NCBI GenBank assembly: GCA_016758965.1
Contig: JAEPRB010000002.1
Coordinates: forward strand, 465,732-529,731
DNA: 64,000 bases
Origin: Circinella minor
Taxonomy: Eukaryota; Mucoromycota; Mucoromycetes; Mucorales; Lichtheimiaceae
Reading direction: 5' to 3'
How positions within the stretch are numbered: the first letter of the stretch is position 1; every line of letters begins with the position of its first letter. The notes beneath the pieces were generated by a model. That model was not told where the DNA came from, made no database searches, and saw only the letters and a program-made list of their open reading frames with translations. Positions 38,802 through 51,480 of this stretch are shown here, piece after piece. The position numbers and the translations under genes were made by a program.

Positions 38802-38832
<31 letters not shown>

Positions 38833-41800
38833 TATCTGGGAATATCAAACGCTGGTTTGATATGGGGACGTTCAAAAGAAAATAGCCAGATGACAAAAAC
38901 TGGTTGGAATTATCTATTAGACATGAGATTGAATCACGGGTCTTTTTTTAGTGGGGTAATAGAGAAAAAGAAGGTGCACAAGCGTACATAATAACCTTTA
39001 TTAATATGTTTTAATTATTCTTTCTTGTTTCCGAGATATTTAAAAGAAAAAAGAATTACGATGGTATGGAACACTATAGCAAAACATAAATTAACTTAAA
39101 TGATTATACAATATGTACCCAGAATATCATAGCAACAGCTGCTTATTTACTTTTCTTACTAGTGATGAATTTAAAAATAACACATCATCAAATTCACAAG
39201 TTGGGGCTTTTTTTATTTTCACACCTTACTTCTTTTTTTTTTTTTTTTTTTTTTGGTTTTTGGTAAATGATTGGTGCCCGCAAAGTTATAACCGAAAATG
39301 ATGATGGGTTACCCAGTACACAAAGCATGAAATAACAATATTTATAACAGCTTTCTTTCTAATAAAAAAAAACAAATCGATTATAGTAAAGATAATAATG
39401 ACAAGAATAGCTATGTAACATAAAGTATGAGTAAACTATACCAGTATGGTAGTTACCTATATCTAGTGATCTATTTCATTTGTCTTTATTTTTTTCTCTT
39501 CCGTGCTTCCGTACCCAATCCATCATTGTCTCGTAGTATATGTTTCTTTTTTGAATCTTTTAAACCTAAATTTAAAAACGTAATAACATGATTTTTAAGC
39601 CATTGCAGAAAGTAACAATAAAAATATTTATCTCTAAACATTTTCAAAGTGTTTTCGTTGAGAATAACGTCATTTTTTCTCTTTAGTTGTTCCTGACATT
39701 TTACAATGAATTTAATAAATATCAAAAACGGCATAAATAATAGACTCCGTTTCCGTTCCGCACTCTTTCTTCTCTTTCTCTCTTTTCACAAAAACAATAA
39801 CCTTGTTTCATATAAAAAACGAACTCAGCAGCAACAATGAAGATGAAATAATAAGGTTCCATCTCTACATAAAATATTATTCGTATTTGAAACTTTAAAA
39901 AAAAAACACTGGCAGTAACTGTCAATAATCTATACTAGTGTAAAACTTTTACTAATAAAGTCAATCAACATGAGCTGACATCATATCACTATCATCATTA
40001 TCGTCAACTGATGAGGATGAAGTATGGGGTTTTTCCTTTATAAAGAGAACATTATCATCAAGCCTGTGATCTATTTTCACTATTTCGGAGAAGTTTTACA
40101 CAAATCACTTGACTTGAAAAAGAAAGTGTATACAAGGTAATGATCGTCTAAACTTTAAAGTAGTTTACTTGCTTTTTAAACTGCTTAGCAGGGCAAAGAA
40201 AAGTATATCTTTTTTTTTTCACTTGCCGAGTAATAATTTACCACACCAACTATATCGGTGAAAGATCTAATATTTAATATAACATCAGAGTAAAAAAACA
40301 AATCACATTACTAAAAGATGATATCACTATTAATGGATATGAACAATAGAAACAGACATTAAAACTATAACAGCTTTTTGTTCTACATGTAGATAAAAAG
40401 AAGAGTTAAACAGATACTATTATCTATAACCAGCAATTTTATTTTTCAATTGCAAATTTTGTATCAAAAGTAATTATATACTTTTTAATATTTACTACTA
40501 GACAAGTCTTGTTACACAATGAAAATTGTAAAAGAAAAATTGTATTTCTTTGTCTTTTCAACAACTATATTAATTATTTTTGAGTAAGTTATATACAGAA
40601 AACACCAGTATTATTATTTTTCTAAAAGTATTTTTACCGCGTACTACATCCATTATTGTTACTTAAGTAATGAATGCTGGTCATAGTAGATTAAATTTAT
40701 TTATAATAAGAAAAAGAAAAATGACTGAGTGAACATTGCGTCTTTAAATAGGACATATCCACTCGAGTTCGATCCTGTTAGCAGAGTGATATGAAAAACT
40801 TAAGGGCAATAAGAAAAAATGTAAAAGGTACTGGTTATAGTAATACATTTGGTATATTCAATTTTAAATAATCATTGGAACGATGTGATACTGTGCAATG
40901 TTTTTTTTTTTGAGATAATAATTTTATTTAGCAAACCATAATATGAATCTATCGATTAGATGAAAAACTACTATTTTGCTGCTGCTTATAAAGTATCAAC
41001 ACTAATATAAGATATAAATATAGTCTCTAAATACCCAGGGTAATTACATACATTCTCTGCATAGTATTTGTGAAATAAACAGAAATATGGTCTCTATTTT
41101 TTGGTGTTTGAGGTCACTATTTTCTTTTTTATAATCGATGTTCCTACGTCTTTATTTTTATTAAATGCTTCTACTCGCATGTTATGTTTTCAAATACCAT
41201 GTATTCTTTTTTTTTTTTGCTTTTGCAGTGATTAGCACAAGGAGCGACACCCCTACCCGTTTCCAAAAAACCGCGCGTACGTGATCTAATCAAACCGGAA
41301 ATATATTTTCCGTCATCATAGGCCATTGAGAACGGGAATCAGTAACACATTTATACGAATTTAAATAAAAAGTATTGGAACGATGGAAAAATTAAGAAAT
41401 TAATAAAATAATAGGGAGAGGAAAAGGAACGAATATGGGTAAGTGTAACGTATCGATGGAAACATGTCAATCAGATGTAATAATGTTAAAATAATGTGTA
41501 AAAATATGATAACATTATAATGTGTCCATCTGCAGCTGTTTATATCTATCCAGGTATCGAACTGGAAAGATGTAGAAAAGGTCTTAACAGCGTAGTATTA
41601 GAAAAGGATGTCATGGGTTTTATATTAATAAAGTTCAATAATAATAGTAACTATATCTTTCATTGATGTGTTTAATATAAAATAGCAGTAATGGTTGACA
41701 TTTGTTATGCCTTATTTCTTATTCCTATTGCTTCTTTCTGGGGGATTTTAAAATTTGTGAGCATGTTGCCAGAAGCTTTAGCTGATGACCTCACGTTCTG

Positions 41801-44261
41801 TGGGACGCACCGGCTCCAGGTGGCGCAAGCCTAGGGACCAGTTACTTCTGCCCTTCGGGACTTTTGTATACTGGAGTATTTTTATGTTTAAAAACGTGTA
41901 AGTTGATTTCAATTTTGGGAACTCTTGGGTAGCACCAAGCAGTGAATGAAAATTTTGGTTCGCTGCTTGCTTAATCGAACTCATGTAAACACATACATTC
42001 TCGAACCTTTAAATATGATTGTAAAAGAAAAACAATGGATTATCATTCTTATATGTTTAGGCAACTTATACAACATAATTAAGACGGGAAAGGGGCAGTA
42101 TAACAGGTAACAGTGTCTACTAATGTTGATCTATCAAATCAAGTAAATATTTAATTGACTCAATTAATCAATTCACTGTTTCTAATAACCCAAGAGATTG
42201 TCGATATAACATTGCTCAGTTATCGAATCAACCTACTATACTTATATTTAGTACAAAAAGAAAATTATAGCTTCTTCTATAAAAGTGAACACAAACCATC
42301 CTAACACTTTTATATAGTTATAAAAAAATAATAGAAAGAGATATCCTCACTATTATCAAGCTCTTTTTTTTTTACTGAGTAATGTATTATGACATCATAC
42401 CTTCTTATATGCTCCATGTGCAAATAGTCCCATCACTATTTATATCAGGGTAAATAGTGCACAGTTACATTTAGTATATACAAGAAAGTGCCTTTTTCTG
42501 AAATTTTTTACTAACATCACGTCCATTCTCTTTCAATTATATTTAGGTTTCGAGTTGAACTATCATACTGCTTCTTCAGTCCTATAATTGTATATTAGCT
42601 AATAAAATAATGTTCTCATTCACTTCTCCCAAGGCCTTTTTCTATAGTATAAGTCGTAACCCTTCTTACTCTTTCTTAACAAGAAAGGTTTATATAGTTG
42701 CACACGAACAAAATTTCTGTGATAAGTACACCGTCGTTATATACACTTTATTATTATTGTTATTTACTTTAGTTAGTGCTGGAAAACATATTTATTGAAG
42801 GGTAAAATCATAATATTCTTTTTTTTTATCTTCATACATATACAATAAAAGTCCATCATCGTGGTGTACAATGCTATATAATGTAAGATTATATGAGCCA
42901 TAGTTGTAACTCAATAATAATAAAATGCATATAACTTTTAATAATAATGTTGGGTCTCTTTGTTTGTACTATCTGGATCATATTAATATTATTGTTGTTA
43001 TTACGTATTGCCCTGAACAATAAAATTGACTAATTCGGTAATAATCGTTGATGTCATTTAATACCATCATGATCACTCGATGGTGAGAAGTGGTATTATT
43101 CTTTTTTTAACCGTGTATAGATAAAAGAGTTATGCGATAAACATCATTAAGAAACTCGTGGTCAACGTAATAGTACGTCACTTGAGTCTCAAGATAAGAG
43201 GGAAGAGGGAAAAAGACAGGGTTCCTTGCAAAAGATCGGCCAAACTTTAATAATAAGTGATCCATTTTTTTTTTATCAATTTGATAACTTTTCAAATTCT
43301 TTTTCATGAAAAGTCTTTTTTCTATATATATATATATATATATATATGCATATACCCCAAAAGATTTATTGGTATAAAGTATATATCACCAGTACATACC
43401 ATTAAACACATGTATGTTATTAGAAGGAGAAAATGCTTTTTTAGCATCAAGATCTATCAGAAAATGCTTTATTTTCTTTGTTTGAATCTTATAATAAATA
43501 CTGATCGACATAATTATATCATTTGACATGATTATATTTTTTTTTTACTAGAAAATACTTTGTGTTTATCTATCATAAAACAATAACAATAACAATAATA
43601 GTTATAATGGAGAAGAAAAAAGAAGACCTCCATAGATATTCATAAGAAAGGAGTAATAAGAACTATTAATAACCAAGAAAAAAAAAGGTACCTTTCCTTT
43701 TTTGTTGCAAGGAGCAACAACAACAACAACAACAATGTTTACATTTTTATAAAATAAATCAATTCATGGAACACATTGTGGAACCCTCTAATGCAATATA
43801 TCTTACTTATAATCTATAATTCTCAACATGTATATATATATACCCCTTTATATACATTCATTACATTGTATTATAAAAAAAAAATAGGTGGCGAGTTACA
43901 TAGACTATATAGTCCACCTAGTTAGAATAAAGTAAAAAACTTGTTTATAATATTTAGTTAAACCACGAGGATTCATGCTGTTTTTTTTTTATGTTAAAAA
44001 AAAGAGTGAGGGACAAACATTAGAATAATAACAATTCTTTTACCGAAAAGCTTTTCAGTCTCTTCTTTATCTTTTGCTTTGGTGCATTTCTTTGGTGCTG
44101 TCCCAAAAAAAAAAAAAAAAAAAAAAAGTACCTTTATTTTTCTCTCTTTTTATCTCTATATCCCTCTCTCCGCCCAACTTTCTTTTTTTTTTTTTTTTTT
44201 TTTCTCTCTTCATTTCAAAAAAGCATATTAAAATATACATTAAACAACGAAATAACCCTCA
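37205..44261. other. Long gene-poor region
   Basis: About 7 kb. Next to the bHLH gene it is purine/pyrimidine-rich promoter-like sequence (37205-38400). The rest is AT-rich with homopolymers (T run about 39233-39254, A run 44104-44127, T run about 44184-44203) and holds copy B of the dispersed element. Short frames here lack any supporting feature. The last 150 bp are the CT-rich leader of the following gene. Confidence 0.5.
41228..41940. repeat. Dispersed element, copy B (contiguous)
   Basis: It is the uninterrupted counterpart of copy A. The 41-nt block is at 41355-41395 and the GC-rich core at 41752-41937. The stem 41765-41772/41782-41789 keeps seven of eight pairs (G-T allowed). The second hairpin keeps CCAGT (41838-41842), ACTGG (41870-41874) and the TTCG loop although the arms between have changed. 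Conserved blocks alternate with diverged spacers. Confidence 0.55.
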
Positions 44262-47200
44262 ATGCAAAATAGTAATAGTTGGCGTGGAACGACACGACAA
44301 CGATCGCCACTTCATTTTGATGGTGAAACAAGTAGTGAACCTTTACAATTTGGTTCTGAACCTTCGTTGACCAAAGGATCTCTTTTTGGCGGCGATTCGT
44401 CCTTTAACATGATTCCAGACGAATCTTCATTTCACCTTTCGAATTCACCTTTACCTTTGGAAATTCCCGATTCCATTAGTCAGAACGATGTAATATTACA
44501 AGGAGACGACGACGAAGACGAACAAAAAACTCCTTTACCGGATAAAAATACTCAACAACAACTCTTGGAAGCTCAACAACAACAACAACAGCAGCAGCAA
44601 CAACAGCAAAGACCTACAACAACACAAAGTTTATTAAATGACCATTCAAGCTTATTTGATCAAGAAAGTCGACTTGAGCTTCAGTTTGAATTATTATCGA
44701 TGGCAGACGCGAATATTCATTCATCATCGGATAATAATACGAGTACAGACCAACATAATAAACACTCTTTACACAACGATATTAATGATATTAATAAAAA
44801 TGATGTGTATCAAGATGAGGCTATCACCAATGGAAATAACAATAATACAGCTGAAGCACAAAAGGAACGATCAGCTACATTGACATTAAAAGAACAAGAA
44901 AAGGTAAATGAGGAAGGCTTATTAGTTGTCGCTGTCGTCATGATATCATCCATTTATTAATTATCTCATTTTTTTTTTATTTTTTGTTACAAATTTTAAA
45001 AAAAAAATTTCGTTGTTTTACAATAGACGATCGATACATTAAAGAAGGAAAATTTTGGATTAAAGCTTAAATGCTATTTCTTGGAAAAACGTTTAGATGA
45101 TATTTCTCCAGATCAAGTGGATAATGCTCTTAAGGAGGTAAAATAAATAGTAAATGATAGTTTGATGTCGATTTGTTATTTTTTATAGAGTCTAATTAAA
45201 AAAAAAAAACTAATATATTTATATATGTAAATAGAATGTGGATCTTAAAGTAACCATCCAAACACTAACACAAGAACTGAAACGATACAAGAAAATAATA
45301 TTGGATTTACAAGAAACCATGGATATCTTAGATCGTAATAATCAGACATGTCCTTTACCTCATGGTATGTCCAGTGGAGAACAAGAAGAATACGAAATAG
45401 CATTAACTAATGCGGCACAATATCAAGAAGAAAATAAACGACTACATAAAATGGTAGCTGATTTGAATGCTGAAAATGCAAAACTTCGTGTACGATCATC
45501 ACGTAATTCGAGTCCTATGCGTATTAGTCGAAGTAATAGTAATGGTAGTGGCAGTCGACATAATAATAATAATAACCATGACGACGATGGTAGTGATTAT
45601 TGGGTCAACCATCGTAGATTACAACCCAACAATAACAATAACAATAATAAAGATGAAGTTGATATGTATCGAAAAGAATGGTTACAAGCAAAACAAACGA
45701 TAGAACGACAAAATCAAACAATTCAACTTTTACGTGAAGAAAATGGATTGAATAGTGCCTCAGGAGGTACTCGAACACCGGCACGATATAATCCAAATGA
45801 TAGTCTTGTACGTTCCATTTTGTCCGATCGAGATGCTTATGTTTCTAAGGCAGAACATTATTTGAAATCAAATCAGGAGTTGCAAGAGGTAAAATAAATA
45901 AATAAATATTTAATTATTTATTTATATAGCTGTTATTGTTTATAAATATTTATGCAAAAATTTATTTATATTAGAATCTTGGACGGATGCAAGAAAGAAA
46001 TTCCGAAGTCGTGTCTCAATTATTAAACAAGAATAAAGAAATTGATAAAATGCATGAAAATATGGATGATTTGGTACGATCTTTACATGATGCAAAACAA
46101 ATTTTACGTAGCAAATCAGCCGAATGTCAAAAATTACGACAAGAGTTGGATATGTTACAAGATCGTAATAATCGAGTAAAATCATCCGTCAATGTATCAG
46201 AACTTGTTGAAACATTAAATGAATTACGTCAAGAAAATTCGGAACGTACAAAATTAGTTGAAAAATTAAAGGCTGAATTGAATGATCGAGATTATGTGCA
46301 TCGAAACGAAATTGCCAAATTGGATGCTGAAATCGAACGACGTGAACAAGAATTTATGGCATTAGAAGCTCAGGTTGTCAAGGTACCTTAATGTTTTTAT
46401 GTGATATTTTTTTTTTGGTATTATTATCAATCATCACCATGACAATGGAGTGTTATATATTATTTGTCATGTCACAAACATTCGATGTATTTGGAGAGTG
46501 TCACCCAAATTAATCTTTTTTTTTTCCTGAAATCAAAAAAAAAAAAAAACAGGTCATGAATGGAGCTGAAAAACTTGAAGCACGGGACAAGGAAAAAGAC
46601 AAACTAATTAAAGAATTGGAACGTCGACTTCATGAGCGATCATCTGCTGAAGGTGATTATGATGAAGATCTTGAACGATTAGAAGAAGAGTTACGATTAA
46701 AAGATGAACAAATTGCTAAATACGAACAACAGTTGGATGATGTGGATACCCATGAAACAGATTTGACTGCATTGGAAGAGCGATTTATCCAAGTGGAACA
46801 AACTATGGAACATAAGGATGATCAGATTAAAGATCTTGAAGAAGAACTTGAAATGATGTTACAAAAGACGCAAGAAGCTAAAAATCGATATGAAGAAGAT
46901 CTTCAAATATTAGAACGACAGTTTCAAGAAGTGGAACAAGCCATGCGTGAACGTGATGTTCGCATTGCTTCTTTGGAAGGTCATCTTGATGCCCAAACAG
47001 ATGCTATTCAACGTGAAAAAGGAATTCATAAAGAAGAGATTAAAGAATTGGAAGATAAATTACATGAAATGGCCAATTTGTTACGAGAAAAAGATATGTT
47101 GATGGCCAGTTTGGAATCACAAATGGAGCATCGTACGGCAGGAGCAAGAGATGCTGCACAAGCTTATGAAAATGATTTAGCTGATATGAAAGAGGTATGC

Positions 47201-48146
47201 GAATAAACGGGAAAAGCAAAAAGGTGGGGAGGAACATACGTTATTTATAGAGATGGTGGGAAAAAAAAGGGTGTTGATTGTTGAAGTATATTTGGTGTAA
47301 CGAAAATATTAAATAATTTCTGTATATACATTTATAGCAATTGGGCTCACGCATGATTGAAGCGGAAGAAGAATGGCAATCAAAATTGGTAGACTTGGAA
47401 GAACAGTTGAAAGCTACTGAAGATCAATTAAAAAAGGATCGTCGTCTTGCCAATGAAAAGTTAACAGAAGTTGCAAATGCAAAACGAACTTTGCAACAAA
47501 AATTGGAAAGTGCAAATAAGAAGAATGGTTTATTGAATGATCTTTTAGATCAATATCAACGATCATCAGAGGTAATATATATATATATATATATATTATT
47601 TATTTATTTTTGTGTGTAAGAAAGAAAATTTACTTTTTTTTTTTTGTTCTTCTTTATAGACAAAACATGGTTCAAGATCTACTCAGACACAACAAGCATT
47701 AACACGATTGAATCAAGAATTACAACGTGAAATTCAAGATCGTGATCGTGCTTTACAAAATGAAAGTACTCGTTTACAAGAATGTGAGCTTGACTGTGCA
47801 CGACTCGGTGAAGAACTTGAACAATTAGAACAAGAAAAACATCACCTGAATGATCTATTAACAAGAAGAAATAGTATGATCACGCGTTTATTCGAAAGAC
47901 TTGAGGTAAGACAAAAAGATTAAATTTATTTTATTATTAAAAGAGAAAGTGTGAGGTGATATATATATATATATATATATATATGATAATAATAGTATTA
48001 ATAAATAATATAATTTATAATAATCACAGACAACAAATGAACGTAAAGCAGTTATGGAAAGTGTTTTGCTACGACAGGCAACCGAAGAAATAATTGACAG
48101 TAGTAATTTAGATAAACGTGTAGATTCTGCAATGAGTTCACGATAA
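44262..48146 (+). CDS. CM1-domain coiled-coil microtubule organiser, Mto1/ApsB-like
   Basis: Eight exons (44262-44903, 45027-45137, 45235-45888, 45975-46382, 46553-47194, 47338-47571, 47660-47905, 48030-48146) give 1017 residues. The N-terminus is Ser-rich and disordered with a Gln run near residue 107. The end of exon 1 and exon 2 encode a centrosomin motif 1: KEQEKTIDTLKKENFGLKLK, then CYFLEKRLDD. CM1 recruits and activates gamma-tubulin complexes (Mto1 and Pcp1 in fission yeast, ApsB in Aspergillus). The remaining 750 residues are almost continuous coiled coil with Asn/Ser-rich breaks. All seven introns are phase 0 and most follow GAG or AAG. A spindle-pole protein such as Pcp1/Spc110 is an alternative, but no calmodulin-binding tail is seen. 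Confidence 0.82.
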
Positions 48147-49001
48147 TAATAATAACAATCCATATACTAGCATTATTTATATACACATATTCTAATCTCC
48201 ATATATACATATATATACAAAACAACAACAAACACGCACGAACATCTATCTCTCTCATTTTTACTTCATTATACTGCATAATCAAACTCCCTATTTTGTA
48301 CATAATCATATATATACACCCTATCTAAAAACAAACACATTTTATACCCTTATATTGAATTTTTACTTGTTAAATATATATTTGTATGCAGAAAAAAAAA
48401 AGACCATAGAAGAAAAAGTGAAATTCGCGGAGCCATAAAATCATTAACGAATAAACGTTTTACCCATCATCAGGAGAGATAAGATGTAACAATTCATTGG
48501 TTACGATAAATAGAATAAATCTTTACTCCGAATTTAACCAGAGCATAAACTGTTGTTTTTTAAATGATGAGATGGATAAAACCACACAACTTTTTTTTTT
48601 CTTGGTAAATAAAAAGTGGGGGGAGGGAAATGATGATGATAATAAAAGATGGGGGTGTTAAAGATAAAACGTAAGATAAAGAAGGGAAGAAGATTCCTTT
48701 ATGCAAAAAGATAAAAAAAAAAAAAAACCATCAGAAATAACCAAATAAAGAAAAGAGACTATCGTCTGTTTTTTTTTGTGTTTTTTTTGGGGGGGAGGAG
48801 AAGAAGGGGCTTTTTAAGTAGCATACTTTTTTTTTGGATCGTTGGGTGTATAAACGTGTGAGAGTATTATAATAATTTTACTGTTTCTGTTATCTGCCAG
48901 AAAAAAAAAAAAAGAATAAATAGGGTCAATCAAATCTTCTTTCTCTTCTCTTTCTTTTCTCTTCTTTACACTTCTTTTACCCCTATTTATTTTTACATAT
49001 T
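48147..49001 (+). promoter_or_regulatory. Spacer and pyruvate kinase promoter
   Basis: The left part is the 3' flank of the CM1 gene. Near the right end ATAAATAGGGTC (48915-48926) is a likely TATA element, followed by a strongly CT-rich tract (48935-48990) up to the start codon. That layout is common in strongly expressed fungal genes. G runs and A runs fill the middle. Confidence 0.55.
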
Positions 49002-51480
49002 ATGGCTCCTGTTGTCACCCCTGAAATTACTTCGAGCGTTCACTGGCTCTCTCAAATGAACGTTGATGTTGAACCCACTGCTGGACGCAAGTCTAGTATC
49101 ATTGGTACTATTGGTATGTATATATAATTATATTCAATGCTTTGTATGCTTTATTTGTTAAAAGGGTGCCCCCGGCCCTTTATTCTTTTTGGAACGCGTT
49201 TTTTGATTTTCACACAGGGTCCGCTTTTCTCTCTTTGAAACTAACCATTTTTTTATATTGAAAAAAAACAAAACAAATAGGTCCCAAGACCAACAGTGTT
49301 GAAATGATTACTCAACTTCGTAATGCTGGTCTTAACGTTGTTCGTATGAACTTCTCTCATGGTTCTTATGAAGTAAGTTATTATTATTATCTATTTGTTC
49401 TCTGGTAATCGCGGTATTCGACGGGATATTTTGGGGGACTCAAAGGCTTTTTTTTTTGACTGCGGAGATCTTCCCGAATTTTTAAAGAAAAGTTGGGGGA
49501 TAAGATACAAAGAAAACTGGAATAGTTGGGAAAAATAAAATAAACAATCGTAAAAGATCAAATGGGATTAATAGCGATCATTATTATTCTTATGATACTT
49601 TAGTACCATCAATCTGTTATTGATAATACACGCAAGAGTTATGAATGTAAGTTTAAAGAAAAATAAAAAAAAAAAGAACGAGTTTATTAATCCTTTCATC
49701 ATTTTATATAATAATAATAGTATATCCTGGACGTCCTGTTGCTATTGCTTTGGATAACAAAGGTCCTGAAATCCGTACTGGTAACATGCGTGATGATATT
49801 GAATTATCTATCACTGCCGGTCATGAAATGATCTTTAGTGTTAACCCTGAATATAAAGATATTTGTGATGACAAAGTCATGTACTTGGACTACAAGAACT
49901 TACCCAATGTTATCAAACCTGGTAAGATGATCTATGTTGATGATGGTGTTCTTTCCTTTGATGTCATAAGCATTGACGGTGATGATATTACTGTTCGCGC
50001 TCGCAACAACGGTCGTCTCTGTGCTCATAAGGGTGTTAACTTGCCCGGTACCGATGTTGATTTACCTGCTCTTTCTGAAAAGGATAAGGCTGATTTGCGA
50101 TTTGGTGTTGAAAACAAGGTCGATATGGTCTTTGCCTCTTTTGTTCGTCGTGGTCAAGATGTTAAAGATATTCGTGAAGTTCTTGGTGAAGATGGTAAAC
50201 ATATTAAAATTATTTCAAAGATTGAAAACCATCAAGGTGTCATGAACTTTGATGACATTTTGGCAGAAACTGATGGTGTTATGGTTGCACGTGGCGTAAG
50301 TAATCCTACTTTTAAGGGGGGGTTAGTGAGCAATAAGATAAAGGGATAAAGGGGAATAGATATTGAAAGGCTAAACGGCTTCTATTATTTTCTTTATTAT
50401 ATGACGTTGTTGTTGGTAATAGGATATGGGTATTGAAATTCCCTTGGAACGTGTATTCATTGCTCAAAAGATGATGATTACAAAGTGTAATCTTGCCGGC
50501 AAGCCTGTCATCTGGTAAGTCAACGTAATTTTTAATTAATTATTTATGTTAATAGGAAAATTTTAGTAATTGAAATATCATATTATATTATAATTTTTTT
50601 ATTATAGTGCCACTCAAATGTTGGAATCTATGACCGTAAGCATCGACCGTTTTTTTTTTATATAAATAGATAAAATTATGCTAAAGAAAATCGTCTCATA
50701 TTTTTATAAACTCTAATTATTTATTTCTTTATAGTATAATCCTCGACCCACACGTGCTGAAGTATCTGATGTTGCTAACGCTATCTTGGATGGTGCTGAT
50801 TGTGTCATGTTGTCTGGTGAAACTGCAAAGGGTAACTATCCCGTCGAAGCCGTTACTACTATGCATGATATTTGTCGTTTGGCCGAATCTGTCTTCTGTT
50901 ATCCTGCCACCTTCAACGAATTACGCTCATTGACAGCTTTGCCTACTGAAACAACCGAAACTGTTGCATGTGCTGCTGTCAGTGCCGCTCATGAACAATC
51001 TGCTGGTGCCATTATTGTCTTGACCACCTCTGGTAAAAGTGCTCGTTTCCTTTCAAAATATAGACCTCAATGTCCTATTATTGTTGTCACCCGTAACCCA
51101 CAAACTGCTCGTCAATCTCATTTGAACCGTGGCTGTTTCCCATTCGTGTATCCTAAACCCAGCTCTCATCCTTCTGCTGCTTTGTTGTCTCCCAGTGCCG
51201 CTCATTTGAGTCCTGCTGATGTTGCACCCTGGCAAGAAGATGTTGATGCTAGATTGATGTGGGGTATGGAGCAAGCTATTAAATATGGGTAAGTAACTAA
51301 TATTGTGATTCGGATTATTTAAATTTGGATGGAAGAATCGTATAATAATGTTGCGTGTTTTTTTTTCTTTCTTTATTTATATCTAGTTTGTTGAAGCACG
51401 GTCAACCCGTTGTTGCTGTACAAGGCTGGAAGGGTGGTCTCGGTAATACAAACACTTTGCGTGTCTTGTTTACCCCTTAA
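49002..51480 (+). CDS. PYK1: Pyruvate kinase
   Basis: Eight exons (49002-49113, 49281-49372, 49604-49646, 49721-50295, 50423-50514, 50608-50635, 50735-51288, 51387-51480) give 529 residues, close to other fungal enzymes. Visible landmarks are [37 protein letters not shown], the active-site lysine segment [44 protein letters not shown] and [11 protein letters not shown]. The C-terminal allosteric domain is complete and ends in TLRVLFTP. The enzyme makes pyruvate and ATP from phosphoenolpyruvate in glycolysis. Codon use is biased (GGT, GTT, TCT, AAG), as expected for high expression, unlike neighbouring genes. One exon is only 28 nt. The Ser/Pro-rich stretch at about residues 440-470 ([14 protein letters not shown]) lies where fungal enzymes often carry an insertion. 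Confidence 0.95.

Noticed and set aside
40768..40786. GAGTTCGATCCT resembles a tRNA B box
   Set aside because: No A box, anticodon arm or acceptor stem can be built around it.
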